Made by a program: the position numbers and the translations under genes
Origin: Pseudomonas migulae NBRC 103157
Lineage (GTDB): Bacteria; Pseudomonadota; Gammaproteobacteria; Pseudomonadales; Pseudomonadaceae
Assembly (NCBI RefSeq): GCF_002091715.1
Contig: NZ_BDAG01000001.1
Coordinates: forward strand, 1-64,000
DNA: 64,000 nt
Reading direction: 5' to 3'
Shown: positions 1 to 8,952 of the stretch, piece by piece
Layout of the letters: each line of letters opens with the position of its first letter
Numbering within the stretch: position 1 is the stretch's first letter
The notes under the pieces: generated by a model
Databases searched by the model: none
What the model was told of the DNA's origin: nothing
What the model saw: only the letters and a program-made list of their open reading frames with translations

Positions 1-32
1 GGTTAAGATCTTTCGTCTCAACCGAGGCGCGC

Positions 33-60
33 ATTCTACAGCGTCCTCTGTATCTGTCAA
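33..60 (-). promoter_or_regulatory. rrn promoter, proximal copy
   Basis: On the minus strand TTGACA (55-60) and TAGAAT (33-38) are separated by 16 bases. A GC-rich discriminator (GCGCGCC) follows the -10, which is typical of promoters shut off by ppGpp in the stringent response. Confidence 0.8.
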
Positions 61-141
61 GCGGTTATTTTCAGAAGTTTTCAAAGTTTCCTTTGCAACT
101 TCAACCACTTGCGCTTCCGATCTCTCGTTAGCGGGAGGCGA

Positions 142-169
142 ATTCTACAGCGTTGTTCGCTGCTGTCAA
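142..169 (-). promoter_or_regulatory. rrn promoter, middle copy
   Basis: TTGACA (164-169) and TAGAAT (142-147) on the minus strand have a 16-base spacer. The bases around the -10 (GCTGTAGAATTCGCC) resemble the proximal copy, so the two look duplicated. Confidence 0.75.
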
Positions 170-344
170 CACCTCTTTTTCTCCGCTTTCGACCGAGAAG
201 ATCGAACCGTCAATCAAGCGAAAACACACTGCCTGACCAACTCCTTCTGGGCTTCGATGAACTGAAGCAACTCGCTGCCTAAAACTGCGTAACTCTTTGT
301 TTACCAAGGAGTTTTCCGTTTCGACTGCGCCGGAAGTGGGGCGA

Positions 345-372
345 ATTATAGACTTCCAGAATCTGCCGTCAA
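345..372 (-). promoter_or_regulatory. rrn promoter, distal copy
   Basis: TTGACG (367-372) and TATAAT (345-350) on the minus strand have a 16-base spacer, the same as in the other two copies. The -10 is a perfect consensus. AT-rich sequence lies upstream (about 378-410) and could act as an UP element. Confidence 0.7.
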
Positions 373-426
373 CCCCTGATTTGGCTTTTCTATCAATAAC
401 TTGCAGAAAGCCAGAAAACAGCCTGT

Positions 427-473
427 TTTCCTCTATATAGGATAGGGAAACCACTCCTTCTATATAGAGGAAA
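427..473 (-). terminator. hairpin after gcdG, possible terminator
   Basis: A long inverted repeat (arms about 427-442 and 455-473, one unpaired base) sits 4 bases beyond the gcdG stop codon. The arms are AT-rich and no strong T run follows on the minus strand. It may stop gcdG transcription before the rrn promoters, or insulate the two units. Confidence 0.4.
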
Positions 474-476
474 TCC

Positions 477-1697
477 TCAGAGCACCCCAGCCTCTCTGAG
501 AGCAGCTACCGCACCAGCGTCCAGACCCAACACCCGCAGCAATACCTCCGACGTATGCTCGCCCAGCAAAGGAGGCGCATTGCGGTACTCCACCGGCGTC
601 TCGGACAGACGAATCGGGCTTGCAACCTGCGGCACCCTCCCCGCCAGGGCATGAGGCAGCTCGATCGCCAAACCGCGCGCCTTTACCTGAGGGTCGGCAA
701 ACACCTGAGCCAGATCATTGATCGGACCACACGGCACCCCTGCCTGCTCCAGCTGCGACACCCACTCAGCAGTGGTCTTGAACACCGTAGCCTGGCGGAT
801 CAACGGAATCAGCAACGCCCGATTCGCCACCCGCAACTTGTTGGTCGCAAATCGCGGATCATCCGCCCACTGCGGCTGCCCGGCCACTTCCGCAAATTTG
901 CGGAACTGCCCGTCGTTACCCACCGTAAGGATGAAATCGCCATCTGCCGTAGGAAAGTCCTGATAAGGCACGATGTTCGGATGCGCATTGCCAAGACGCT
1001 TAGGCGCATTGCCCGTCGTCAGGTAATTCATCGCCTGGTTAGCCAGACAGGCCACCTGAACATCCAACAACGCCATATCAATATGTTGACCGCCACCGTC
1101 ATGATCCCGGTGCGCAAGCGCAGCGAGAATAGCCACTGTCGAATAGAGCCCGGTCAAAATATCCGTCAGCGCCACGCCGACTTTCACCGGCCCGGCCCCC
1201 TCATCTCCTTCCGGCCGACCTGTAAGGCTCATCAGGCCGCCCAAGCCTTGGATCATGAAGTCATAACCCGCGCGCTTGGCGTAAGGGCCGGTCTGACCAA
1301 ACCCCGTGATCGAGCAGTAGATCAGATTCGGATTGGCATCCTTGAGTGATTCATAATCCAGCCCATAAGCCGCCAAGCCACCGACCTTGAAGTTCTCGAT
1401 CAGAATGTCCGACTTGGCCGCCAGCTCACGCACCAGCTTCTGCCCCTCCGGGCGCGTGAAGTCGATGGTTACGGATTGCTTGTTGCGATTGGCTGACAAG
1501 TAATAGGCAGCCTCGCTGGTGTTCTCGCCATAGGCGTCTTTAAGGAACGGAGGCCCCCAGGCGCGCGTGTCATCGCCATTGCCGGGACGCTCGACCTTGA
1601 TCACCTCGGCGCCAAGGTCCGCCAATATCTGCCCGGACCAGGGCCCGGCCAGCACCCGCGATAAATCCAGTACCCGTAGATGCGAAAGCGCGCCCAT
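477..1697 (-). CDS. gcdG: succinyl-CoA:glutarate CoA-transferase (CaiB/BaiF family)
   Basis: A 406-residue class III CoA-transferase. The family moves CoA between carboxylic acids through an aspartyl anhydride; the expected Asp is visible in AGYDFMIQG (D146). The N-terminal MGALSHLRVLDLSRVLAGPW is typical of the family. The start at 1697 is preferred over an upstream ATG at 1742 because GGAG lies 7 bases before it. It follows gcdH with a 13-base gap, so the pair is probably one operon that activates glutarate to glutaryl-CoA and then oxidises it in lysine breakdown. The specific substrate rests on this context. Confidence 0.88.
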   Translation of the reverse strand: MGALSHLRVLDLSRVLAGPWSGQILADLGAEVIKVERPGNGDDTRAWGPPFLKDAYGENTSEAAYYLSANRNKQSVTIDFTRPEGQKLVRELAAKSDILIENFKVGGLAAYGLDYESLKDANPNLIYCSITGFGQTGPYAKRAGYDFMIQGLGGLMSLTGRPEGDEGAGPVKVGVALTDILTGLYSTVAILAALAHRDHDGGGQHIDMALLDVQVACLANQAMNYLTTGNAPKRLGNAHPNIVPYQDFPTADGDFILTVGNDGQFRKFAEVAGQPQWADDPRFATNKLRVANRALLIPLIRQATVFKTTAEWVSQLEQAGVPCGPINDLAQVFADPQVKARGLAIELPHALAGRVPQVASPIRLSETPVEYRNAPPLLGEHTSEVLLRVLGLDAGAVAALREAGVL

Positions 1698-1710
1698 GGC
1701 CGTTCTCCTA

Positions 1711-2892
1711 TTAATAGAACGCTTGAAGACCGGTCTGCGCACGACCGAGGATCAGCGCGTGAACGTCATGCGTACCTTCATAGGTATTCACCACTTCCAG
1801 GTTGACCAGGTGACGAGCCACGCCGAACTCGTCGGAGATACCATTGCCACCCAGCATGTCGCGCGCCATACGAGCAATGTCCAAGGACTTGCCGCAGGAG
1901 TTGCGCTTCATCATCGAAGTGATCTCTACCGCCGCCGTGCCTTCATCTTTCATGCGACCCAAACGCAGGCAACCTTGCAGCGCCATGGTGATTTCGGTCT
2001 GCATGTCGGCCAGTTTCTTCTGGATCAATTGAGTAGCAGCCAACGGGCGACCGAACTGCTGACGATCCAGGGTGTATTGGCGAGCGGTGTGCCAGCAGAA
2101 TTCCGCAGCACCCAAGGCGCCCCAGGAAATGCCGTAACGCGCAGAGTTGAGGCAAGTGAAAGGGCCTTTCAATCCGCGGACGTCAGGGAAGATGTTTTCT
2201 TCAGGGACAAACACGTTGTCCATGACGATCTCACCGGTGATGGACGCACGCAGGCCGACCTTGCCGTGGATCGCCGGAGCGCTCAGGCCTTTCCAGCCTT
2301 TTTCCAGGACGAAGCCACGGATGTCGCCCGCATCGTCCTTGCCCCAAACCACAAACACGTCAGCGATCGGGCTGTTGGTGATCCACATCTTGCTGCCGGT
2401 CAGGCTGTAGCCGCCTTCCACCTTGCGTGCACGAGTAATCATCGAGCCCGGGTCAGAACCGTGGTCAGGCTCGGTCAGACCGAAGCAACCGATCCACTCG
2501 CCCGTTGCAAGTTTTGGCAGGTACTTCTGCTTTTGCGCTTCAGTACCGAACTCATTGATCGGCACCATCACCAAAGAGGACTGCACGCTCATCATCGAGC
2601 GATAACCTGAGTCGACGCGCTCGACTTCACGGGCGATCAAGCCGTAGCTGACGTAGTTCAGGCCGCTGCCGCCGTACTGTTCAGGAATGGTTGCGCCCAG
2701 CAGGCCGACTTCACCCATCTCGCGGAAGATTGCCGGATCGGTTTTCTCATGACGGAATGCTTCAAGAACACGCGGCGCGAGCTTTTGCTGAGCGAATTGC
2801 TCGGCGGTGTCGCGGATCATGCGTTCTTCTTCAGTGAGCTGTTGATCCAGCAGCAGGGGATCGATCCAGTTGAAGCTAGCTTTACCGCCCAT
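1711..2892 (-). CDS. gcdH: glutaryl-CoA dehydrogenase
   Basis: A 393-residue FAD-dependent acyl-CoA dehydrogenase of normal length. It oxidises and decarboxylates glutaryl-CoA to crotonyl-CoA in lysine, hydroxylysine and tryptophan catabolism. The acyl-CoA dehydrogenase signatures are present, including [12 protein letters not shown] and the C-terminal [17 protein letters not shown], whose Glu (about 372) is the expected catalytic base. AGAGGA precedes the ATG. It is the first gene of the operon with gcdG and is divergent from the LysR gene gcdR. The order gcdR-gcdH-gcdG is the known Pseudomonas arrangement. Confidence 0.93.
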   Translation of the reverse strand: MGGKASFNWIDPLLLDQQLTEEERMIRDTAEQFAQQKLAPRVLEAFRHEKTDPAIFREMGEVGLLGATIPEQYGGSGLNYVSYGLIAREVERVDSGYRSMMSVQSSLVMVPINEFGTEAQKQKYLPKLATGEWIGCFGLTEPDHGSDPGSMITRARKVEGGYSLTGSKMWITNSPIADVFVVWGKDDAGDIRGFVLEKGWKGLSAPAIHGKVGLRASITGEIVMDNVFVPEENIFPDVRGLKGPFTCLNSARYGISWGALGAAEFCWHTARQYTLDRQQFGRPLAATQLIQKKLADMQTEITMALQGCLRLGRMKDEGTAAVEITSMMKRNSCGKSLDIARMARDMLGGNGISDEFGVARHLVNLEVVNTYEGTHDVHALILGRAQTGLQAFY

Positions 2893-3019
2893 GAGTGTGT
2901 CCTCTCGAATCGGGTCAAATAACGTGGACTGATCCTAGGCCCGGTTCGGCGTGACGGCAAACGAGGATTTTGCATACTGTTGTGCTAATTTCTCACTCCG
3001 AAACGTTGCGATACAGCTT

Positions 3020-3034
3020 TAATGCGATGCATTA
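3020..3034. promoter_or_regulatory. candidate GcdR operator
   Basis: A perfect 6-3-6 inverted repeat, TAATGCGATGCATTA, lies in the divergent gcdH/gcdR intergenic region, immediately before the gcdR ribosome-binding site. LysR-type proteins bind AT-rich interrupted palindromes. This placement would let GcdR repress itself while activating gcdH. Binding is inferred. Confidence 0.5.
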
Positions 3035-3049
3035 GTGAGGTTGACGTAC

Positions 3050-3949
3050 ATGCGCAGAAAGATTCCCAGCACAACGGCCCTGATCAGCTTTGAAGCAGCC
3101 GCTCGCCACGAGAGTTTTACCAAGGCAGCCCAGGAACTTTCACTCACCCAGGGAGCGATTTGCCGACAGATCGCCAGCCTCGAGGAGTTCCTCGGTGTGG
3201 AACTGTTCCGACGCTCCCGGCGCGGGGTCAAGCTGACGGAAGCAGGACTTTCCTACAGCCGCAGGGTCGCCACCCAACTGGACGCCGTTGAGCGCGACAC
3301 GCTGTCGGTCATGGGCCAGCAAGGCGCCAACGTGATCGAACTGGCCGTCGTGCCCACCTTCGGCACCCAATGGCTGCTGCCAAGACTCAAGGATTTCCAG
3401 CAAAGACACCCAGAAGTGACGGTCAATCTCACCAACCGCACCCGCCCCTTCCTGTTTGCCGACACCGATTTCGATGCGGCGATCTATTTTGGCGATGCGG
3501 ACTGGTCAGGCACTGAATCCCACAGACTGATGGGCGAAAATCCGATGCCTGTGTGCAGCCCCACCCTACTGGGCCAAAAGACAAATCTCACACCCGCTGA
3601 AATTGCCGAACTGCCCCTGCTACAACAGACCACCCGCCCCTATGCCTGGCGTCAATGGTTCGACTCGCAGAACCTTAATATCCCGCGAGACATGACAGGA
3701 CCGCGCTACGAGCTATTCTCCATGCTTGCCCAAGCGGCGATGCACGACATGGGAATAGCCTTGATCCCGCCGTTCCTGATTCAGCGTGAACTGGCGGAGA
3801 AGCGACTGGTGATTGCCAACGTCCAGGCTCTGTCCAGTATCAAGGCGTATTACTTGATGATTCCTGAGCGAAAGGTCGAATCTGCGTCTTTGAAGGCATT
3901 TCGCGACTGGCTGGTAAATCAGGCGCAGAGCTACAGCCTAGAAGGATAG
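3050..3949 (+). CDS. gcdR: LysR-type regulator of glutarate catabolism
   Basis: A 299-residue LysR-family transcription factor. The N-terminal winged helix-turn-helix (FEAAARHESFTKAAQELSLTQ, with ICRQIASLEEFLGVELFRR) is followed by a periplasmic-binding-protein-like effector domain. The ATG at 3050 is chosen over a GTG at 3035 because GAGG lies 9 bases upstream and the shorter form matches family N-termini. Its position divergent to gcdH-gcdG is the usual one for the activator of glutarate utilisation. The effector is likely glutarate or glutaryl-CoA, by context only. Confidence 0.85.
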   Translation: MRRKIPSTTALISFEAAARHESFTKAAQELSLTQGAICRQIASLEEFLGVELFRRSRRGVKLTEAGLSYSRRVATQLDAVERDTLSVMGQQGANVIELAVVPTFGTQWLLPRLKDFQQRHPEVTVNLTNRTRPFLFADTDFDAAIYFGDADWSGTESHRLMGENPMPVCSPTLLGQKTNLTPAEIAELPLLQQTTRPYAWRQWFDSQNLNIPRDMTGPRYELFSMLAQAAMHDMGIALIPPFLIQRELAEKRLVIANVQALSSIKAYYLMIPERKVESASLKAFRDWLVNQAQSYSLEG

Positions 3950-4384
3950 GGCTTAACACCATTAGTTGACCCCGTAGTCAGCAAATTCAAAGCCCTACAG
4001 ATATAAGTATTTGTCGCATATTCGCAGACTGTACCGAGAAGCGGTACAAACGTCCCACAAGCGCCTGAAGACGTGGCCTTGAGCCGCTATCCGACAGCAA
4101 TACCACCTCATTCACCGTGCCGATGTGTAAATTCTTGAAATTCGGCCAGAATCCTTGCAAGGCACGGCCTGCAAGGGACCGAGGCGGTCGGTTGCGACAT
4201 TCGGTCACGGGGTGACTTGTAGTTAATTTTCCGTCACCCGTCATAATCCCTTGAAGGGCACAAAGTTCGCCTGCAAAATGCCGCGCCCCGCCCAGATTTG
4301 GCGGGATCGTGCTGATCGGCCGCCCCCAGCCGCACCATCCGAAGTGCCTGGGTTTACTCAATAAGATCACGCAGGAGATTTGAC
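3950..4384. other. 435-base intergenic region before pntAA
   Basis: No gene is supported here. It holds a short perfect inverted repeat (GTCAC-GGG-GTGAC, 4204-4216) with a third GTCAC at about 4231, in front of an AT-rich patch that could contain the pnt promoter, although no well-spaced -35/-10 pair is convincing. A minus-strand frame at 3987-4439 overlaps the pntAA start and looks non-coding. Confidence 0.5.
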
Positions 4385-5506
4385 GTGCACATTGGTGTTC
4401 CTCTCGAAACCCAGACCGGTGAAACACGGGTTGCTGCAACCCCGGAAACCATCAAGAAGCTGATCGGCCAGGGTCATAAGGTCATTGTGCAAAGCGGCGC
4501 CGGCATAAACGCCAGCGTTGTCGACAGTGCTTATGAAGCGGCAGGCGCAATTATTGGCAGCGCCAGTGATGCGTTCGGTGCCGAACTGATTCTCAAGGTG
4601 GTCGCCCCCAGCGACAGCGAGCTGACGCTGATTAAAAGCGGCACCGTTGTGGTGGGCATGCTCAACCCGTTCAGCAATGAAACCATTGCCAAGCTGGCTG
4701 AGTGCGGCATTACCGCGTTCGCACTGGAAGCGGCCCCGCGCACCTCCCGCGCCCAGAGCCTGGATGTGCTGTCCTCCCAGGCCAACATCGCCGGTTACAA
4801 AGCCGTGTTGCTGGCCGCTCACCATTACCCACGCTTCATGCCGATGCTGATGACGGCGGCGGGCACCGTGAAAGCGGCACGCGTGCTGATTCTCGGCGCC
4901 GGTGTTGCCGGTTTGCAGGCAATCGCTACCGCGAAACGCCTGGGTGCAGTGATCGAAGCGTCTGACGTACGTCCTGCGGTTAAAGAACAGATCGAATCCC
5001 TTGGCGCCAAGTTCGTCGACGTGCCTTACGAGACCGATGAAGAGCGTGAATGCGCCGTCGGTGTTGGCGGCTACGCACGCCCAATGCCTGCGAGCTGGAT
5101 GCAGCGACAGGCCCTGGCTGTGCACGAGCGCGCCAAGCAAGCTGACATCGTCATCACCACCGCACTGATTCCCGGCCGCAAGGCACCGACTCTGTTGAGC
5201 GCGGAAACCGTCGCGCAAATGAAGCCAGGTTCCGTGGTCATCGACCTCGCAGCGGCTCAGGGCGGCAACTGCCCGCTGACCGTAGCCGATCAGGTGGTGG
5301 TGGAGAATGGCGTGACCATTTGCGGTCCGACCAATCTGGCCGGAGCGGTCGCGGCAGATGCTTCAGCCCTGTACGCACGCAACCTGCTGGACTTCCTGAA
5401 GCTGGTCTTCAACAAAGAAGGCCAGTTCGAAGTGAACCTCGAAGACGACATCGTCGCCGCGTGCCTGATGTGCCGCGACGGCCAAGTCATCCGCAAAAAC
5501 GCCTAA
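4385..5506 (+). CDS. pntAA: NAD(P) transhydrogenase subunit alpha, part 1
   Basis: A 373-residue protein covering the soluble NAD(H)-binding domain I of proton-translocating transhydrogenase. This membrane enzyme uses the proton gradient to reduce NADP with NADH. In E. coli PntA this domain is fused to membrane helices, whereas here the helices are a separate gene. The protein resembles alanine dehydrogenase, with a Rossmann segment around LILGAGVAGLQAIATAKRLGA and the loop after VGVGGYARPMP. The start is GTG with AGGAG upstream. It forms an operon with pntAB and pntB. Confidence 0.93.
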   Translation: MHIGVPLETQTGETRVAATPETIKKLIGQGHKVIVQSGAGINASVVDSAYEAAGAIIGSASDAFGAELILKVVAPSDSELTLIKSGTVVVGMLNPFSNETIAKLAECGITAFALEAAPRTSRAQSLDVLSSQANIAGYKAVLLAAHHYPRFMPMLMTAAGTVKAARVLILGAGVAGLQAIATAKRLGAVIEASDVRPAVKEQIESLGAKFVDVPYETDEERECAVGVGGYARPMPASWMQRQALAVHERAKQADIVITTALIPGRKAPTLLSAETVAQMKPGSVVIDLAAAQGGNCPLTVADQVVVENGVTICGPTNLAGAVAADASALYARNLLDFLKLVFNKEGQFEVNLEDDIVAACLMCRDGQVIRKNA

Positions 5507-5521
5507 GCAGGGATTCAGACG

Positions 5522-5845
5522 ATGGAAGAGCTTATCTCCCCCGGTATCTACAACCTGATCATCTTCGTGCTGGCGATTTATGTCGGTTATCACGTGGTCT
5601 GGAACGTTACGCCTGCACTGCACACGCCGTTGATGGCCGTGACCAACGCCATCTCGGCGATCGTAATCGTCGGTGCCATGCTGGCCGCGGCGTTGACCGT
5701 CACGCCTCTGGGCAAAACCATGGGCACCCTCGCGGTGGCTCTGGCGGCGGTGAACGTTTTTGGTGGCTTCCTGGTGACTCGCAGGATGCTTGAGATGTTC
5801 AAGAAGAAAGCCCCGAAAGCGGTAAAAGAAGAGGCGTCCAAGTAA
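5522..5845 (+). CDS. pntAB: NAD(P) transhydrogenase subunit alpha, part 2 (membrane)
   Basis: A 107-residue membrane protein with about three hydrophobic helices ([50 protein letters not shown]) and a basic C-terminus. It corresponds to the C-terminal membrane part of E. coli PntA and contributes to the proton channel. It starts 15 bases after pntAA and its stop overlaps the pntB start by one base (TAATG), so translation of the two is probably coupled. Confidence 0.93.
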   Translation: MEELISPGIYNLIIFVLAIYVGYHVVWNVTPALHTPLMAVTNAISAIVIVGAMLAAALTVTPLGKTMGTLAVALAAVNVFGGFLVTRRMLEMFKKKAPKAVKEEASK

Positions 5846-7278
5846 TGAGCATGAACCTTGTAACGACGCTCTACTTGATCGCGTCCATCTGCTTCATCCA
5901 GGCCCTGAAAGGGCTGTCGCACCCGACCACGTCGCGGCGCGGCAATCTGTACGGCATGCTCGGCATGGCGCTGGCGATCCTCACTACCGTGGGGCTCATC
6001 TATAAGCTGGGCGCAGAGCTTGCCACCGCAGGCATCGGTTACGTCATCGTCGGCCTGCTGGTCGGCGGCACGGCCGGTTCGATCATGGCCAAGCGCGTAG
6101 AAATGACCAAGATGCCGGAACTGGTCGCTTTCATGCACAGCATGATCGGTATGGCCGCGGTATTCATTGCCATTGCGGCGGTGGTCGAGCCGCAATCGCT
6201 GGGCATCGTCAAACAACTGGGCGATTCGATTCCTGCCGGTAACCGCCTGGAGCTGTTCCTCGGCGCGGCCATCGGTGCAATCACCTTCTCCGGTTCGGTG
6301 ATCGCGTTCGGCAAGCTCTCGGGCAAGTACAAGTTTCGTCTGTTCCAAGGCGCACCGGTACAGTTTAGTGGTCAACACAAGCTGAACCTGCTGCTGGGTC
6401 TGGCGACGCTCGCGTTGGGCATCACCTTCATGATGACCGGCAACCTCGCCGCTTTCGCGCTGATGCTGGCGCTGGCCTTCGTGATGGGCGTGCTGATCAT
6501 CATCCCGATCGGCGGCGCGGACATGCCGGTGGTGGTATCGATGCTCAACAGCTATTCCGGCTGGGCAGCAGCGGGTATCGGCTTCTCGCTGAACAACTCG
6601 ATGCTGATCATCGCGGGCTCGCTGGTGGGTTCGTCCGGTGCAATCCTCTCGTACATCATGTGCAAGGCGATGAACCGCTCCTTCTTTAATGTACTGCTCG
6701 GCGGTTTCGGCAATACGGCCGATGCCGGTCCTGCAGGCGCCAAGGAAGCCCGCCCGGTGAAATCCGGTTCGGCTGACGATGCGACTTTCCTGCTGACCAA
6801 CGCCGATACCGTGATCATCGTTCCGGGTTACGGCCTGGCGGTAGCGCGGGCACAACACGCGCTGAAAGAGCTGACCGAGAAGTTGACCCACCGCGGTGTA
6901 ACCGTGAAATACGCGATCCACCCGGTTGCCGGTCGGATGCCTGGCCACATGAACGTCTTGCTGGCCGAGGCCGAAGTGCCTTATGACCAGGTATTCGAGA
7001 TGGAAGACATCAACTCCGAGTTCGGCCAGGCCGACGTGGTGCTGGTGCTCGGCGCGAACGACGTGGTCAACCCGGCCGCGAAGAACGATCCGAAATCGCC
7101 GATTGCCGGCATGCCGATTCTCGAAGCGTTCAAGGCCAAGACCATCATCGTCAACAAGCGTTCGATGGCCAGCGGTTATGCCGGCCTGGACAACGAACTG
7201 TTTTACCTCGACAAAACCATGATGGTCTTCGGCGACGCCAAGAAGGTTATCGAAGACATGGTCAAAGCCGTCGAGTAA
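5845..7278 (+). CDS. pntB: NAD(P) transhydrogenase subunit beta
   Basis: A 477-residue protein with a hydrophobic N-terminal half of about nine helices (the other part of membrane domain II) and a soluble C-terminal NADP(H)-binding domain III. The latter shows VIIVPGYGLAVARAQHAL, IHPVAGRMPGHMNVLLAEA and NDVVNPAA, all characteristic of the family. Length is normal. It is the last gene of the pnt operon and is followed by a strong terminator. Confidence 0.95.
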   Translation: MSMNLVTTLYLIASICFIQALKGLSHPTTSRRGNLYGMLGMALAILTTVGLIYKLGAELATAGIGYVIVGLLVGGTAGSIMAKRVEMTKMPELVAFMHSMIGMAAVFIAIAAVVEPQSLGIVKQLGDSIPAGNRLELFLGAAIGAITFSGSVIAFGKLSGKYKFRLFQGAPVQFSGQHKLNLLLGLATLALGITFMMTGNLAAFALMLALAFVMGVLIIIPIGGADMPVVVSMLNSYSGWAAAGIGFSLNNSMLIIAGSLVGSSGAILSYIMCKAMNRSFFNVLLGGFGNTADAGPAGAKEARPVKSGSADDATFLLTNADTVIIVPGYGLAVARAQHALKELTEKLTHRGVTVKYAIHPVAGRMPGHMNVLLAEAEVPYDQVFEMEDINSEFGQADVVLVLGANDVVNPAAKNDPKSPIAGMPILEAFKAKTIIVNKRSMASGYAGLDNELFYLDKTMMVFGDAKKVIEDMVKAVE

Positions 7279-7302
7279 AACCTGCTCCAACGCAATACCC
7301 AA

Positions 7303-7334
7303 AACCTCAGCCTTTAGTAGGCTGGGGTTTTTTT
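7303..7334 (+). terminator. rho-independent terminator of pnt operon
   Basis: AACCTCAGCC (7303-7312) pairs with GGCTGGGGTT (7320-7329, one G-T pair), followed by a seven-base T run (7328-7334). It lies 25 bases after pntB. Confidence 0.85.
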
Positions 7335-7458
7335 ATTGCCCGTGAAACCCGACCAAAGGCTCTAAATCAGGGCTCGGCATTCGACCATGGTAGCGGGACG
7401 GATTTTTTTCAAGCCACTAGACTGCACACCTTGCTTCCGTTACCCGAGATAACAATCC

Positions 7459-8952
7459 ATGTACCGTGATCGTATTCGCTTGCCTTCGTTGTTGAATAAG
7501 GTGATGAGCGCCGCCGATGCTGCCGCTCTGATTGAGGACGGCATGACCGTCGGCATGAGTGGTTTCACTCGTGCCGGTGAAGCCAAGGCCGTGCCTCATG
7601 CATTGGCTGAACGCGCCAAAGTCACCCCGCTGAAAATCACATTGATGACCGGCGCCAGCCTGGGCAACGACCTCGATAAGCAGCTCACCGAAGCCGGCGT
7701 TCTTTCGCGACGCATGCCTTTCCAGGTCGATAGCACTTTGCGCAAGGCGATCAACGCTGGCGAGGTCATGTTCATCGACCAGCACCTCTCGGAAACCGTG
7801 GAGCAATTGCGCAACCAGCAGCTGAAACTGCCGGACATTGCCGTTATCGAGGCCGTGGCGATTACCGAACAAGGCCACATCGTACCGACCACTTCCGTGG
7901 GCAACTCGGCCAGCTTCGCGATTTTCGCCAAACACGTGATCGTCGAGATCAACCTGGCGCACAACCCGAACCTCGAGGGTTTGCACGACATCTATATACC
8001 GACGTACCGCCCGACCCGTACGCCAATTCCGTTAGTGAAGGTCGACGATCGCATTGGCAGCACCGCCATTGCGATCCCGCCGGAAAAGATCGTCGCGATC
8101 GTGATCACCAACCAGTCCGACTCACCTTCGACCGTGCTGCCGCCGGACGTCGACACTCAGGCCATTGCCGACCACCTGATCGACTTCTTCAAGCAGGAAG
8201 TGGCGGCCGGGCGCATGACCAACAAACTCGGCCCACTGCAGGCCGGCATCGGCACCATCGCCAACTCCGTGATGTGCGGACTGATCGACTCGCCGTTCGA
8301 AGACCTGACCATGTACTCCGAAGTGTTGCAGGACTCGACCTTCGACTTGATCGACGCCGGCAAGCTGAGTTTTGCCTCAGGCAGCTCGATCACCTTGTCG
8401 AGCCGTCGCAACGCCGATGTGTTCGGCAACCTGGAGCGCTACAAGGACAAACTGGTCCTGCGTCCGCAGGAAATTTCCAACCACCCGGAAGTGGTGCGAC
8501 GGCTCGGTATCATTGGCATCAACACCGCGCTGGAGTTTGACCTGTACGGCAACGTCAACTCCACCCATGTCTGCGGCACGCGGATGATGAACGGTATCGG
8601 CGGCTCGGGCGACTTTGCGCGTAACGCGCACCTGGCCATTTTCGTGACCAAGTCGATCGCCAAGGGCGGCGCGATCTCCAGCGTGGTGCCGATGGTCAGC
8701 CACGTCGATCACACAGAGCATGACGTCGACATTCTCGTGACCGAGGTGGGGCTGGCGGACTTGCGCGGTTTGGCACCGCGGGAGCGGGCTCGAGTCATCA
8801 TCGACAACTGCGTGCACCCCGATTACCGCCAAGCCCTGGATGACTACTTCACCGCTGCCTGCGCACTCGGCGGGCACACTCCGCATCTCCTGCGTGACGC
8901 ACTGAGCTGGCACATGAATCTGGAAGAAACCGGGCGGATGCTCGCCGTGTAA
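7459..8952 (+). CDS. acetyl-CoA hydrolase/transferase family protein (succinate CoA-transferase type)
   Basis: A 497-residue class I CoA-transferase of the acetate/propionate:succinate type. Two transferase halves are visible: an N-terminal half with VGMSGFTRAGEAKAVP and a C-terminal half with the oxyanion loop GIGTIANSV. YSEVLQD contains the probable catalytic Glu (E288), and GGSGDFARNA lies near the C-terminus. It likely swaps CoA between succinyl-CoA and acetate or propionate, linking short-chain acids to the TCA cycle. The exact substrate cannot be read from the sequence. It is a single-gene unit after the pnt terminator. Confidence 0.85.
   Translation: MYRDRIRLPSLLNKVMSAADAAALIEDGMTVGMSGFTRAGEAKAVPHALAERAKVTPLKITLMTGASLGNDLDKQLTEAGVLSRRMPFQVDSTLRKAINAGEVMFIDQHLSETVEQLRNQQLKLPDIAVIEAVAITEQGHIVPTTSVGNSASFAIFAKHVIVEINLAHNPNLEGLHDIYIPTYRPTRTPIPLVKVDDRIGSTAIAIPPEKIVAIVITNQSDSPSTVLPPDVDTQAIADHLIDFFKQEVAAGRMTNKLGPLQAGIGTIANSVMCGLIDSPFEDLTMYSEVLQDSTFDLIDAGKLSFASGSSITLSSRRNADVFGNLERYKDKLVLRPQEISNHPEVVRRLGIIGINTALEFDLYGNVNSTHVCGTRMMNGIGGSGDFARNAHLAIFVTKSIAKGGAISSVVPMVSHVDHTEHDVDILVTEVGLADLRGLAPRERARVIIDNCVHPDYRQALDDYFTAACALGGHTPHLLRDALSWHMNLEETGRMLAV

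Larger units (their letters stand above)
1..476 (-). promoter_or_regulatory. rRNA operon promoter region reading out of the window
   Basis: This gene-free stretch holds three evenly built sigma-70 promoters on the minus strand, all pointing left. The last bases before the window edge match the usual start of a Pseudomonas rRNA leader, so a 16S gene is expected just outside on the minus strand. Direct observation covers the promoters only; the rRNA operon itself is inferred. Confidence 0.8.

Noticed and set aside
128..454. 108-residue minus-strand open frame over the rrn promoters
   Set aside because: It overlaps three promoters reading in the same direction and has no recognisable protein features.
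4385..5845. split pntA as a frameshift
   Set aside because: The separate pntAA/pntAB arrangement is normal in Pseudomonas; both genes have their own starts and a clean gap.
5590..7302. 570-residue minus-strand open frame opposite pntB
   Set aside because: It is the complement of pntB with heavy His/Arg/Gln and no recognisable domain; the plus-strand protein explains the region fully.
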